Made by a program: the position numbers and the translations under genes
From: Trichinella spiralis
Taxonomy: Eukaryota; Nematoda; Enoplea; Trichinellida; Trichinellidae
NCBI GenBank assembly: GCA_000181795.3
Contig: CM012953.1
Coordinates: forward strand, 14,428,183 to 14,492,182
Length of the DNA stretch: 64,000 bases
Direction: 5' to 3'
Notes under the pieces: generated by a model
The model's database searches: none
What the model saw: only the letters and a program-made list of their open reading frames with translations
What the model was told of the DNA's origin: nothing
Part shown: one piece after another, positions 51,136 through 64,000 of the stretch
Layout of the letters: each line of letters opens with the position of its first letter
Numbering within the stretch: the stretch's first letter is position 1

Positions 51136-54100
51136 ATGGATGAAAAATTGGCTGAAAACTTAGATCAACAGTTGGAAGAAGCTTCTCCAAGTAAAGATAC
51201 CGTTTCTTTGGAGCAAATGCCATCAAATCAAAGAATCATTGGAGGTGATGATGAAACAACAAACAAAACCAAGCTCACCCTACCTATTCACAACTCTTCA
51301 GATTCTGATAAAATAGGTAAAAATTACTTTTTAAATAATAATTTCAGATATTTCATTATGTATTTCATTTTAATTAAGAAATTTTTTTACTTGTATTTTT
51401 TGTATAAAAATAATATCTGTTTGTTTTTTATGATATATTTTAGTAGATGAATATTTTTGCAATGATTTCAGTAGAATTTCTGAAGTAGAAGTAATTTGCA
51501 TAGAAAAATGTTTTTTTCACATTTGCGAACAATAATTATTGCATTTATTTATCGCTGTAATAACAAGTTTGTACGAATAATAGTATTATTGTCATAGCAA
51601 AAAATAAGAAAAATAATATCTTGAAACATTAATTAAATGTATACTGTATTATTATTCCAGACGTTTTTTAAAGTTCAGAGTTGCATTTTTAATGGAAAAA
51701 TGACGAATATTGTCGCACCTGTTATTTGAATGCATTAGTTATGTTTTTTTCTTCATTTCATACTCATGAATACGTATGAAAAATATCTATACCAATTCAA
51801 GATATAGCGTAAAGGTATGATTTCCATTCATATTTCATACAGTAGAGTGTTGACAACATATGGTGATAAGTCTTTATTGCACCATTGTTTTGTTGAGATG
51901 AAAAATATTCCATGAGCAGAGCATAAAGTGTTCAGATTTCATAATAATTGCGTTTCAGTTAATTGCTGTTCATAATGTGTGAACGTCATTTCAACAAAAA
52001 GACATTTTTATTTACACATTATATTTCACATGCTTAAAAAATAGAGCAAATAAACTGATGTGAAATTTGACAACGAATGCAATTTGTCTAGCAATCACTT
52101 TTGTATAGCTCAATGAAATTACATCATATTTTAATTATTTTAATATTTAATAAGAAATATGAATGGAAAAAACAGTTTCTATTTTGAAATTAAGATATCA
52201 TTTCAAACTGCTCCATAACAATGGAAACTGATATTAGAAAGTGTTTTGCTAGTGCTGTCAATTGGAAATGCAATTGCAGCTGTCAGTTTAACTGTAAGTC
52301 AAAATTTTCACAAGTTTTGGAAAGTTGGAGAAGTTATGAACAACAGTTAGCATAAAAGCTGAAAATTATAATTCATAATTCATTCTGCTTAAATGTTTTA
52401 TAACAGTTGCTTCAAAGTGGATGATTTAAAAAATGAGCAAGTATAAGTAAACATAACATAACATGACATGCAATACCACGTATTTCATTTCATTATAGAA
52501 TAAATGTACTAAATGTGAATTAATTTTTATTTTTTCATTTTTATTTTAAGTGTAATTGATTTATTTGTCAAATTAATGACTTGTTAGGATAACAGATCAT
52601 GTGCCTGCAACTTATCATTTGCTTCTATTGTAAGAATAATGTTAATGCATCATTTGAAGACAATGATTAAATTCATATAAATTCTAAATCAGAATATGTT
52701 GTGATCATCATTATCATATCTTTATTTTCCTGCTTATTGATTCAAAGAGACAATACGACTGATAATTTTGCTAATACTAGATTTACAAATACAAAATAAG
52801 AGACTAACCTGAACTGCAATGTTTTTATATATCATCACCACAAAATTTCAGAATGTGAGTAAGTATTAACTTATATAAACTTATTTTTAAGATATCACTT
52901 GCACAATTTTGATAATTACATTTCTTCATATTTAATTATAAAAGGATTTATATATTTATATAAATATATTTATTCACATATTTATTTTCATTTGCATCTT
53001 GCAATATTTTGCAAAAGCTTATTATGATAATTATGTAAATTTTACCTTTGAATTATTAAATTTAGCTATAAAATACAACATTGCATATATACATTGCTTT
53101 AATTAGAATATTACATGCTAAATAGTAATAGTACAATTCGGTTTCTTATTCTTTAAAGTTTACTATGCATGTACGTGCACTTCTACCAGCATACAGTCGC
53201 ACGGCTTGCTTATCAACGCTTAATTTAAAAATTTTAAAGCATATACATTTGAGTAGTGCTTTAAAAGCTGCAGCGTCAAGAATTTTCAAAGTTTTGATTT
53301 ATAAAAAAATTTAAATTGCCAATTGAAAATCAAATACGCAAAAATAAAGTCCTATAAAGTTGTGAAAATGCAAAATTTAACATAAAATATATTTAAAAGT
53401 AAGCTTTTGGAAGAAATGACAATTGCCTAAATAAATTTGAAAAGATATGTCCTACCGTAGCATAATTTTTGCATTGTATTACAAATGTTTTATCCAAAAT
53501 TAATATCAAATTCAATAATGCGCAGCGTGTTTTTAAAGTGAATAGTTCTGGTTATAAAAATTCGAAAATTGCAGAAACTGTTTTTTGATTAGATTAGATT
53601 AAATTATACTTGCAGTGTGCAAAAGTTTAGTTGCAGTCCAGAATTATCTTAAGTTTATTAAATTTAAAAATGAAAAAAGTAAATCATTTATTAAATTTAT
53701 ATTTAATGTGAAAGAATATTTGTAAGAAACCAATCAGATGGATTGCAAGAAAATTATCAAAAGAAGTAAGAATAAGTACAGTTTTGGTATATTATTTAAA
53801 AGTATAAAAAAAATTTTTCTACAATAATTTATTCAAGATCATAAGCTTGTGCAACTTATAAACAAAAACAGTGATAAAATATATTTTCATTGCATGTTAC
53901 TCAGAATAAGCTGTATAATTGTCTTGAGAAGCATTAAATTTGTTGAATTATTCTCCACTTATTTTTCCAATTATGAAAACTCAGTTAGGAAAGTGGGTAA
54001 TAAACATATAAATATATAATAAATGAAAAGACTGAAATTCATCTTAGTTCAAAAATAAATATTTAAATAAAATATTCCAGCAGATGCGATAACAGTAAAG

Positions 54101-57100
54101 TTTGGTTGAAATTTATAATTTTAAATATTAAAATGCAATAGATTGGATAGAATAAAAAAACAATTTTTATTGATATTTTTAATTTCTGAATTTTACCCTT
54201 ACTTCAAAGAGAAATAAATGCTTTGAAAGATTAAGCATATTTTGTTTGAATTGTAGTTGAAAAGTGAAAATTAATAATTGTGCTTTGCATTTTGTTCATG
54301 CCCACACTTAAGCCGGATTTGATTGAAATCGAGCGATCATGATCACCTGCTTTGGACAAACTAGAGGGATACTTTGTGCACCAATCTCCGACTGAGAGCA
54401 AAATTATTGTTTGCAGCAGGGGATTAAAGGCTATTCTTGGCTTGTAACCGTTCGTGCGCAAAGGCAATTGCTTTTCTGAGCAACCAATTCTCGAATATAT
54501 TCAAACGTTGCATAATCTGTACAAAATCATATATTGATAGTTGACATTTATCTCTTTAATATGCTTCTCTACTGAAAAGTTGATTTTCAAGCTGTGCCGT
54601 TTGCAGTATTTTCCAAAATTATGCCAACAATTTGCTACTTTTTAAATTATTCTTATTATAGCTTTATTAATAATTTTTTTACTCACTGATGAGTAAATAT
54701 TTTATGACAATAAATGAAATAAAATTTGAAATCACTTCTGTGCATCCTACTGAAGTTAAACTTGCAGATAGCATGATTATTAAAAAATATTTAATCACTA
54801 ATATAGCCGCAAATCAAATAGATTGATCCGCAAAACAATGCTACATTCGAAATCTGCCCCTGACTTGTGAATTGCAAATTGGAAAATAATTTCCAATTTT
54901 ATTTTACTAAATTTGGAAATTACATTTATAAATATTTTAAATATGAAAAATCTAAATAAACATACAAAAAGAATTATATATTGCTTTTTGATGTCATGTT
55001 TACAGTTAGTAAATAAAATTGTCTTCGTCGTATGTAATTTGATGAGATTGCATGGAAAAGGAAATTGCAATCTATTTAGAAGAGCATGATCTGAATACGT
55101 CTCTGCAATAAGTGATTTTTCAATTTTGTCTTTTTACATATATTATTGAATATTGTTTTCTGCATTTTAATCATCATCGTTTATTTACCAAGAAAAGATG
55201 GCCGAGGGATGAATTAAATTTACGAACAACGATGTTTGCTTACCAACATACGTAACGGCATACAACAAAAATTCCATTTGCCGCACAAACAGTCATTTTT
55301 CAACGCTTCATAACGAATGGTTAACAATATTGCATTAATTACTTTCTACTGCTTGCACCACTGCTGGCAGGTTTAAAAGATATTCCATTTTTCACTTTTC
55401 CCTTTCTCTTCATAAATGATAATCACGGGTAACATTCTATTTACTATTTGTTATTTATCAAATTTTTTACTTTATCATTTTTGACTTTCCAATACAATTA
55501 ATTGGAAAAAGTTTTTCAAAGTTTATGCTTTTTGATCTGCTATTCATCATTTTGATTTCTCATTTTGTGAGTTCTCATCTCATTTCTAAACCAAATTATC
55601 TTTCATTGAATAATAATTCGTTGAAAAAAATTTGCTTTATTTCAAATTTATATGATTATATATATTTATCTTTTTTTGATCATGTATAACTTTATTAAAA
55701 TTTTAAACAATTTTTATTCTTTAAAAGTTTTTTTAAATGTAAATTTCAAACACGGTTATCATTATTCTTTCATTTCTTCGCATTATTAAACAATCTGATA
55801 AATAATAATCATAATAAATATTAAAAAGTTCTTTTATTTAATTTTTTTTTCATAATAAGCAAGTTAAATGTCAAATTCAACTAATTTTTACAGTAATGAT
55901 AAACAAATCTTTTTATAATCGAATCACATTTTAGCAGTTAATAATTTGCACATGGAAAAAGCAAACAAAACGTAAATATTCACTAATAGAAAATGTAAGA
56001 GCAAATTATAAAATAATGTTTGGTTTTTTCTTCAGAACGGTGAACAAACATTTATATCACAGATACAGACTGTCACTGACATGCGTAGTATGCAATAAAA
56101 TGAATTCGAATATTCAGCAAATAATATTTCCCTTCTTGTACTCCAATTCCAGTTATGCAAACGTTGACTGAAAGAACTATTTCAAATATTGCATTTTTCA
56201 CTAATTTATTTTTTAAATTAAAATTAAAAATTCGTCTTTAATGCATTTCAGTTATATATATGTATATAATATGGAATAGAATAACAAACTGGCGGAAATG
56301 AATGTTTATCTGTTGTAGGACCATCGCACAAATGCACATACAGTTTTTTCTCATTTATGTTAAGGTGAATTAGATTTTACTTTAAAATATAATTAATTTG
56401 GTAAAATTAAATAATTAAATTGTGGGATTGAGTTTTATAACATATAAGTGAAAAAAGTTGCTTGTTTTCATTTCTGTAATACAAATATGTCAAATATATT
56501 ATGTCATATATAAAAAATGATGTTGTATAATTAAATTTTCCAATTGATTTTATGAATGGAAAAGCAAAACATCTCAAGTATGAAATATGAATTTTTTTTC
56601 TTTTCATTTTCAGAAACGTTTGTTGAAGAGAACAACGACAACAGCAGCAAAAAGTCAAATATCAGAGGTGTGGAAAATTCCAAATCTTCTTATTGCAAAA
56701 CCACCGGACATATTCCTTTGAATTACATGAGTCCGAGCGCATTTTCACCATTGCCACTGCCTTCGAACTCATTTCCAACTTCTTTTCTCAGCACAAACTT
56801 TGGATCCACTGTTCACACGGTCAGAGAATTGGTCAGAAGTTCCAAAACGGCTTCCGAAAGTCAGATGGAATCTCCACTTGGAACAATGATCATCCAACCT
56901 ACTCCTGGAACAATTGTCAATCATACGTATTCCGCTTTTAAAACAAACACCAGCTCTTCTTCTGAAAGGAAATCTTCTCCACTACTTGTTTGTTCTGTCT
57001 GCGGCGACGCATCATCAGGAAAACATTATGGAATATTGGCATGCAACGGATGTTCTGGATTTTTCAAACGTAGTGTTCGTCGTAAGCTTATTTACAGGTA

Positions 57101-58895
57101 AGCGAATAAAATCAGCAACTACAACAATAACAACAATGTTTTTTTCCTTTATCAAGTTAATTAAGTTGATTTAAAAATTTTCCAGTTTCATAAATCATAA
57201 TTTGTTGTTATTATTATTATTTAAAAAATAAAATTCGATTTGAAATTGTTTTCAGATGTCAAGCTGGAACGGGAAGTTGTTTAGTAGATAAAACTCATCG
57301 CAACCAATGCCAAGCATGTAGATTGAAAAAATGCATCGAAATGGGAATGAACAAAGATGGTAAATTGGATTTTTTGTCCAATCAAATAAATTAACAATAA
57401 TATTATCAATTCAAATGTACAATAATGATGAGATTTAATTCGATTTGTTTGCAAAAGTTTAGCAGTTCAAAACGAGCGTCAGCCACGTAATACGGCTACT
57501 GTGCAACCTACGATGGAGATGAGCATGGGTCTGATGGCCAACGAAAGAGCTTTACGTGAATACGCGAATGCGGTGTCAGCCGCATTCAGCGGAGGATCGA
57601 CAGTCGCGATTGCCCCCACCCTTTGCTCTGCTTACTTCATGCCGCCTACGTCGACCCCGTGCACTGGTGATCTGCTTGTCAGCGTAGTTGGACCAAATCG
57701 TCCAGAGTTTGCTGTAAATTCGATCTCAAATGACCGTGCAACAAGTGCAAAGACAAAATTTGCAACAAATTTACCAAATGCAGAATTGATACCCCAGACG
57801 ACAGATACAATTCGCCAAATCGGCAACGTCAACTCTGACGATACAGCGGATGTTGATCGCAGTGGCAATGCTGAATCCGGTGATTGTAAATCTGCAGGTA
57901 ATTTCAATTCTTTTCTACTTTTTAAATTATGGAAACAGACAAATTTGCAGAAAATGACTTAAATTATGCCACTTCTCCTGTACAAGATTCCGTTTATGAG
58001 ACTTCCATGAGATTGTTGCTCATGGTCGTCAAATGGGCTAAGAGCTTACCTTCGTTCATGGCACTTTCGTTTCGAGATCAGGTGAAAATATAGAAACAGT
58101 TGTGGTGTTTTTTTTGTAAAATTTGTACAACAGAGCCAAAATATACGCTTCCAGTTTAGAAATGCATTGTATAATTACTATTTGACTTTGATTTGAATGA
58201 AATGAATCCATTATCAGGTGATTCTTCTGGAAGAAAGTTGGAGCGATTTATTTCTACTCACACTTTACCAGTGGTCAATGCCGATGGGAAGTTCAGCTCT
58301 GCTATCCCATTCGAGCTTTGTACAATTTGCCGGAGGCATCAATTCCAATATTTTCCGCCCATCTGATTTGAGATATTTGCAAGATTTGCTCGCGCGATTC
58401 AGAAGCTGCGCTCTCGATCCTGCAGAATTTGTCTGCTTAAAAGCGATTGCACTTTTTCGACCGGGTAAGAAAGAAGAATAAAAAAAAATAATCGTAATCA
58501 TTAACGTTCATTAATAAACGTTTGAAAGTAATTTCAAAAATAAACACGACAGTGAAATGATTTGAAAAAAATTTAACTTGCTTCAGAAGCGCGAGGTTTA
58601 AAAGACCCCGCACAAATTGAACTTCTCCAAGATCAAGCGCAGTACATGCTCATCCAGCACACTCAGATCAGTCAACCAAATCCAGCTCAACGGTATGTAG
58701 ATGGTTATTTGTTATTGGAAATAAACAATAATAATTAAATTGAATTGAATCGCGCTTTTCAGATTCGGAAGGTTGCTGTTAATGCTTCCCCTGTTGCGCA
58801 CAGTCGGCACTGAGAAGATTGAAATTCTCTTCTTCAACCACGGCATACGATGCATGCAGATGGAAAAAATATTATGCGACATGTACAAAAGTTGA
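51136..58895 (+). CDS. fax-1: Nuclear receptor of the NR2E3/PNR-FAX-1 class
   Basis: Transcription factor orthologous to vertebrate NR2E3, Drosophila Hr51 and C. elegans fax-1, which specify photoreceptor or neuron identity. Eight exons: 51136-51316, 56614-57097, 57256-57359, 57463-57897, 57951-58081, 58218-58464, 58587-58692 and 58763-58895; 1821 nt, 606 aa. The two-zinc DNA-binding domain starts at C187 ([15 protein letters not shown]), with P-box [10 protein letters not shown], then [17 protein letters not shown] and [15 protein letters not shown] long Ser/Thr linker leads to the ligand-binding domain from about residue 405 ([41 protein letters not shown]), ending in helix 12, [11 protein letters not shown]. 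Intron 1 is 5.3 kb and holds GC-richer islands at 54230-54500 and 55180-55400. Confidence 0.93.
54230..54500. promoter_or_regulatory. GC-richer island inside fax-1 intron 1
   Basis: About 270 bp of clearly higher GC in the middle of the 5.3 kb AT-rich intron, with no supported exon. It contains a GGATTA core (near 54420), a binding site type used by Otx/K50 homeodomains. A similar island is at 55180-55400. Intronic enhancer is an inference. Confidence 0.25.
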
Positions 58896-58924
58896 ACAAC
58901 AACATCGTAGATAATTGAATCATT

Positions 58925-58930
58925 TTTATT
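58925..58930 (-). terminator. FANCM poly(A) signal
   Basis: AATAAA on the minus strand, 16 nt beyond the FANCM stop codon. Cleavage 10-30 nt further would fall at or next to the end of the fax-1 coding sequence on the other strand. Confidence 0.55.
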
Positions 58931-58946
58931 TTTCAAAAAAGTTTTA

Positions 58947-61900
58947 TCAAATTTCACCACTATCCAATCTCTCAATGTCGTCCTGGTCCAACTGCTCGTT
59001 GATGAAATTGTAAAACAGCTGCGCTTGTTTTCTTTTCATTCTTCCCAGACGCATCAGATCTTTAACTGAGCTTAAACAGCACACATAGATAAATGTATAT
59101 GCGCAATTTAGCATATGATGGTATTTTTTGCTCGAAAGAAAGAGAATAAAAAAGAACCACTATTCATTACCTGGACAGCACCGCCTGCAGTGATTTTGAA
59201 CATTTGACCAAATTCATCGCCGAAGCATAATTCGTACCCGCAATGGATAAATAGAATTTCAACAGATCGTTTTCACTTTCTGTCAAATTCATATCAAACT
59301 GCAAACCGTAACCACGATTCATCTCTTGACGTGCAAGCTGAGATAAAAGTTTGGCACTTGCATCTCAAAAAATAACAAAGCATTTCACCAAAACTTTCAT
59401 TGAAAAAAAAACAATAATCAATATTTACACCCAAAATTATTCTCACACTATTCAAAATATTCCATTACACTTTTATAAATTTATCATATTTGATTGCTTG
59501 CTATTTTAGTCTTTTTCATTTTATTTTGTTTTCCTTCATTTATTATAATAAAATTAAAATTGTTTCACTGATTTCAAATGTCAATACTTACCAATATGAT
59601 CTGAATATAAAACTTTTAAACTTGGTTCCACTAAAGCTTTGGCTAAAAATTTTCTAGCAGCTTTTGAACGGCTCAAATCGACGGATGGCTGAACTGTGCT
59701 GGTCGTTCGTGAATTGCTCTTCTTCTTCTTCGGACGATCTTTTTCCAGCAGAACAACAACAACATCAAACATTGACAAAAGACGACCAATCCTTTCACGA
59801 ATACCCCTGAAGCTGGATGTAAAATCTGAAACATTTCAACGTGTCAAAAATACAAATACAAACTATATCCAATGAATAAAATTAATTATTGAATTAATTA
59901 AATTACCGCTGTAAGTTTCACGTACCACAGCCATACGATTGCTTACAATATAGTCGGAGTCTTTCAAACTGCAAACATGAGCCCTAACATTGTACTGCGT
60001 TCTCAACGTTGCCAAGAGATGCTGAAAAAAAAACAGTTCGATCAGTTTCCAATTGGTCATAATTTTGTGCAAGAAAATAATACTTGAGCAGAGGTTATTT
60101 CTTGGCTCGCTGCCAATATCAACGGTTTTCTGAGCGGTTCCGCTGATGTGGTGGTAGCTTCAGCAGTCGACGAAGAAGGCATAACAACAGCTTCGACCAG
60201 TGATGCCTGAGCTTCTTCTTCTTCTTCTTTTTTATCTTCCTCTTCTTCTTCTCTAAAAGATGAATTCAAATATGCTGATTCCATGTTCTTACGAACAGCC
60301 GTAGATGTATCCGGATTAAATTCGCTTGCAGAACAAGATGCACCATCGCCAACGTGGTGATGAGCATTGTCGCTATTAGATGCAATTTCAAGTTCTTCAT
60401 CTGAATCGGATGAAATTAACATCGGCTTTCGCTTTTTCACAACTGCAATTTCAGTGGAAGAATTTAAACCTTTGGAGCGTTTAATAGCCGCACGTTTCTT
60501 TTCATCCTTTCCACCCTGCTCGTGCTCTGCTTCAGATTCGGGTGAACTGCGAATTATTACACGTCTCGCTGGAGCAGGTTTCACTTCTTTTTTGTGCCTC
60601 TTCTTGCGACATGCCTTCTCCAACTTTTCCAAATTATCATCTCCACTGCTGTCATATTCGATCACATCATTCGGCACAACGAAACTGTCCAACGCGGCTT
60701 CAACGTCGTCGTCACTTTCTTTATCAAAACTGTCCTCAACTTTTATCCCAAGTCTACCTCTCCAGTGGAGACGATAAAGCGGACGGTAGTTCCCACGCCC
60801 ACGCGACGAAATTTGACTATCATTCAACGATCTCACGTAATGACCACGCATTTGAGATGCAGCTGAAACATCAAAGAGAGAAAAAAAAAATTAACAAAAA
60901 CAACACGTTCTCAATAAAAAATGCCAATATTCACTTATTTCCGATGCTTCCTGAGTCATGTTCCCCGCATATGGAGAGCTGACAACAAAACTGTCATCGT
61001 TCAACAATTGTTCTTCATCTGTACTTTCTTCAAATTCATCCCCAGACGTCAGAGCATTGCTGTCTCGACTCAATTCAGCCTCAAATTCGATCAAGTCGTG
61101 ATCAAATTTCTTCATCTGAAATAAAAGAAAAATCTAATAATAACAAATTCATTCAAATGCTGATTGGGTAAAAATTATTTGCAAAAATAATGCGGAAACT
61201 TCCATAACGAGCATTGCTATCTAATAAATCTCAAAAATGCCAGACAGCAAACAAATTACTACAGTGCGAATACAATTTGTTTTTAGCGCTATCTTCCTCT
61301 TGTCAAAAACTTTGCTTTCAATATATATACATTTCTTTAAAATATTTTTTCTTTAAAAAGTTTAAAAATTGATAACCATGGAAAAAATGCCCGCTGCTTT
61401 GCCATCTTCTTACGCTAAAGCGTAAATGAATAAATCATGCAAACAAATTTCACGGTCAGAATAGCGCAATTGGAAGAGGGGGAGGGGAGGAAAGAAAAAA
61501 TTTGCTCCCCAACTTGAATTGCCCCTGAAAGCAAAAAGTAGAAATTTTTTATTTATTCATTTATAGATGTAGATACATAATGAAAAAGAAGCTGAAAATA
61601 TTGCAATGGAGAAAAATTTTTATGAACAAAAAGAAGAAGAAGAAAACTGAAATGTGAAAAGAAGTAAATTTTCACAGGTGAAAATGCTTAAATATGACTG
61701 TATATTTCATATTTGAATTTAAAGAGCTGCAAAAAATGAACAAAAAAAAACAAATAAATAAATACAAACCTTTTTCGGTTTCTTTTTTGAATTTTTTCCC
61801 TTTAAATTCCAATCTAGGGATGCGTCAGACAGTGAAGAGTTGGACAGTAAAACATCTTGTGTGGAAGAATCACCAGCGTTAATGGAGCGGTTGTTCTTGT

Positions 61901-64000
61901 TCTTCTTGGCGTTGTTGGAAATTTTTTCAGTTTGAAATTGCTCGTCATTGTTGCTTTCAATGTCCGACAGAGTAAAATTGAAATTCAAATTCAAAATTGG
62001 AGAATTCGGCATATTCTTTCTCGACTGAAGCACTTGGGATGAACATTGTTCCATCAGTGATGAATAATTCTCGTTATTGTTGAATTCCAAACGGCTGCAA
62101 TCAGGATCACCAGCATCTTCGTCGTCGGAATGTTGAAAAATTTCCGCCGCCAATTTCAACTGCATCTCTTCGAAACTGTTCTTTTGAAAATGGTCCCCTT
62201 CTTCAGGGGAGCTGCTAAATTCCAACTGCACTTTGGAAAAATTCCACTCCTCATCATTGTCATCCTCTTCGAACACAACTTTGGAAAAATCGAACGGCTC
62301 CACAACAGCATACACTGAATTTGATAACATTCCCACGTTGGCCGTCGGACTGTGGCCAGTGTCCAGTACGGTCGCGTCGAATGCAACATCATTGATAGCC
62401 GATTCGAACAACAACGGAGACAAATTCCCATCCTTCCATTCTTCACCACACCCGTTCGCATGTTCAGAATGTTGACCCGTTAGAATATCCTCATCAACTG
62501 GCAATATCTCCTCATCCTTCGTAACCAATTCCCCATCTTGAGCAATATCATTCGACAATGCTGCAAGTCCATAATCAAAATGCTGACAAATAGCCGCTTC
62601 AAAACTATCCACACTGTGCGACTGTTGCTTTATAGATGCATCGTCGTTTTGTTCGTCATCTTCTTTGATAGTGCTCTTATTTTCTATCAAAGCAGTGGTG
62701 GTGTTTTGATCAGCTATTGCCAATTTTGCAAAGATCTCTTCAGCTCGATTCAAAGTCAGACCAAAAGTTGAATTCAACTCAGCTTCAACTGCTTGCAACA
62801 TAGTTGCAAAATCTGAGTTCGGCAATTCATAATTTTCATCAACATAACTCGCTTCTTCTACATTGCAAAATATACTTTCAGGGGATGGAAATATTTTTTC
62901 CAAATTAACATCTTCTTCGTTGTTCACGGTGCCCATACAAGAGGGACGTTCATTTGCATAATTAACACTTTCATCACTGATCGTATCACGTCTTACATTG
63001 TTCGTTCTCTTCTTGTCATTGATCTCAAAATTCAGATCCAAATTGAATGTTTCCTTTGTTGAAATGTTGTGCTCATTTACAACTTTTGGTGTTGAACTTT
63101 TCAGCAATTTCGACATTACTGATACAAAAGAACGGCAAAGCGACGAATGCTCAACTTCAAACTGAGACTGCAAAGATGTCTGCAATCTTAAATGCGACGT
63201 CAAATCCAACGGATTCCAAACTTCTAATTTTTCCTTCAATAAATGATAATAAGCAAAACAAAAACTCCAATAAATAAATAAATAAATTAATTAATTAATT
63301 AACACTTACACCAAAGGTCAAAAGTGATTTGTTGAATATATTCGACATAGCGGTTGAATGTTCTGCAAATTTTTGCTTATATGCTTCGTAATGAGTTGCA
63401 CTATCTGCAAGAAATTCACGAAAACTCAAAAAAAATAATAATAAATTTTTAAACATACCTTCCGCTGAATCTTGCTTTCGACTATTTGATTTGTAAGGTT
63501 TATCATGTATCATTAAAAGTTTCAAACATTCAGGCTTCAAATCTCTCGGTATCATTCTAGGATTCGAAGAGTACATGGTAAAATTTGTTCGTGCACCGAT
63601 GGCTCTGTGAATGCGATTCTTTGTACTCTCGCTGTGAGATTGCATCTGAATATATTTTTAAAATATTCACATTTTCAAAATTTTTTTATAAATAAAATTT
63701 TAAAAAAAGCTAAAATATATATATGTTCATAATAAATCAAATGAAAAGATGCACGAATAATTAATTTAATGTCACAAAAATTATCAGTTCATTTTAAATA
63801 AAAATAATAACAATAATTTGGATTTACATTTTGTTCTTTGCCTTTTGTTACTAAAATTAAAATTTCTCCTTCACGCTTGCGTGCAGTTCGACCCATTCGT
63901 TGAACAAGCCGTATCGGTGAAGTCGGTGAATCGTAACAAACAATCAAATCCACTTCACCTATATCAAGTCCTTCTTCTCCTACACAAGTCGAAACCAAAG
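58947..64000 (-). CDS. FANCM: Fanconi anaemia group M helicase/translocase (C-terminal part)
   Basis: DNA translocase of the XPF/Hef family that recruits the FA complex and, with BLM-TOP3A, processes stalled forks. The 5' half lies beyond 64000. Ten exons (minus): 63828-64000, 63459-63645, 63310-63404, 61770-63233, 60935-61115, 60084-60862, 59907-60021, 59592-59825, 59171-59363 and 58947-59070; about 1180 aa in the window. It opens inside the second helicase domain: motif V ([16 protein letters not shown]) and motif VI ([13 protein letters not shown], with Ala where QRxGRxGR has the last Gly). A long acidic disordered region follows, with DNLEKLEK and [13 protein letters not shown]. The end carries an XPF-like nuclease domain ([24 protein letters not shown]) and helix-hairpin-helix residues. 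ERKxxxD is degenerate, as in vertebrate FANCM, so the nuclease fold is probably inactive. Confidence 0.9.
61464..61528. repeat. GC-rich hairpin in a FANCM intron
   Basis: GCGCAATTGGAAG with a following G-run is an imperfect reverse complement of the C-run plus CAACTTGAATTGCCCC 20-30 bp later. It can form a stem of about 18 bp inside the 654 bp intron (61116-61769). It also shows strand asymmetry: about 20 bases of G/A-rich sequence. Confidence 0.4.

Noticed and set aside
60367-60982. Long plus-strand ORFs opposite the FANCM linker (Ser-rich)
   Set aside because: They are antisense shadows of the acidic GAA/GAT-rich FANCM exon.

Overview
This is AT-rich nuclear DNA of an animal, best explained as a parasitic nematode of clade I, most likely Trichinella or a close relative. 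The evidence is many short introns of about 45-60 bp beside a few kilobase-sized ones, AG acceptors just upstream of several start codons (as spliced-leader addition would use), a fax-1/NR2E3 nuclear receptor, and above all two tandem secreted DNase II family genes, a family known to be greatly expanded in Trichinella. The genus is inferred; no rRNA or mitochondrial marker is present.

Layout. 0-0.3 kb: 5' end of a phospholipid phosphatase (minus), cut by the window edge. 2.4-5.1 kb: Polycomb RING protein (PCGF) and NUDCD2 (plus). 6.0-10.9 kb: an NDRG gene (minus) with a 2.9 kb first intron. 12.5-15.1 kb: intronless, GC-richer TOP3A (plus). 15.6-16.3 kb: a membrane protein resembling PGAP2/FRAG1 (minus). 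17.0-18.0 kb: a decayed Gypsy-type integrase fossil (minus). 18.4-24.7 kb: a tandem duplication carrying two six-exon DNase II-like genes (minus), both lacking the C-terminal catalytic histidine. 26.9-28.1 kb: a serpentine receptor (plus). 30.0-30.5 kb: a small secreted basic protein (plus). 32.4-38.3 kb: a close run of plus-strand genes: Pro-X carboxypeptidase, SRA1, an unrecognised coiled protein, and intronless MRM2. 38.7-43.2 kb: a small, probably N-myristoylated protein and Nup54 (both minus). 45.0-45.9 kb: an unrecognised multi-pass membrane protein (plus). 45.9-51.1 kb: gene-poor. 51.1-58.9 kb: fax-1/NR2E3 nuclear receptor (plus) with a 5.3 kb first coding intron. 58.9-64.0 kb: the C-terminal two thirds or so of FANCM (minus), running off the right edge and converging on fax-1 with only 51 bp between the two stop codons.

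Most genes are housekeeping: chromatin (PCGF), genome stability (TOP3A and FANCM, which act together at crossovers and stalled forks in other animals), nuclear pores (Nup54), mitochondrial rRNA methylation (MRM2) and lysosomal peptide trimming (Pro-X carboxypeptidase). The lineage-specific part is the DNase II pair, the serpentine receptor and the small secreted or lipid-anchored peptides. No prokaryotic system, CRISPR array, rRNA or convincing tRNA was found. Exon models were built by eye from frame continuity, GT/AG signals and family resemblance; where exon phases sum to a whole number of codons I give the length.
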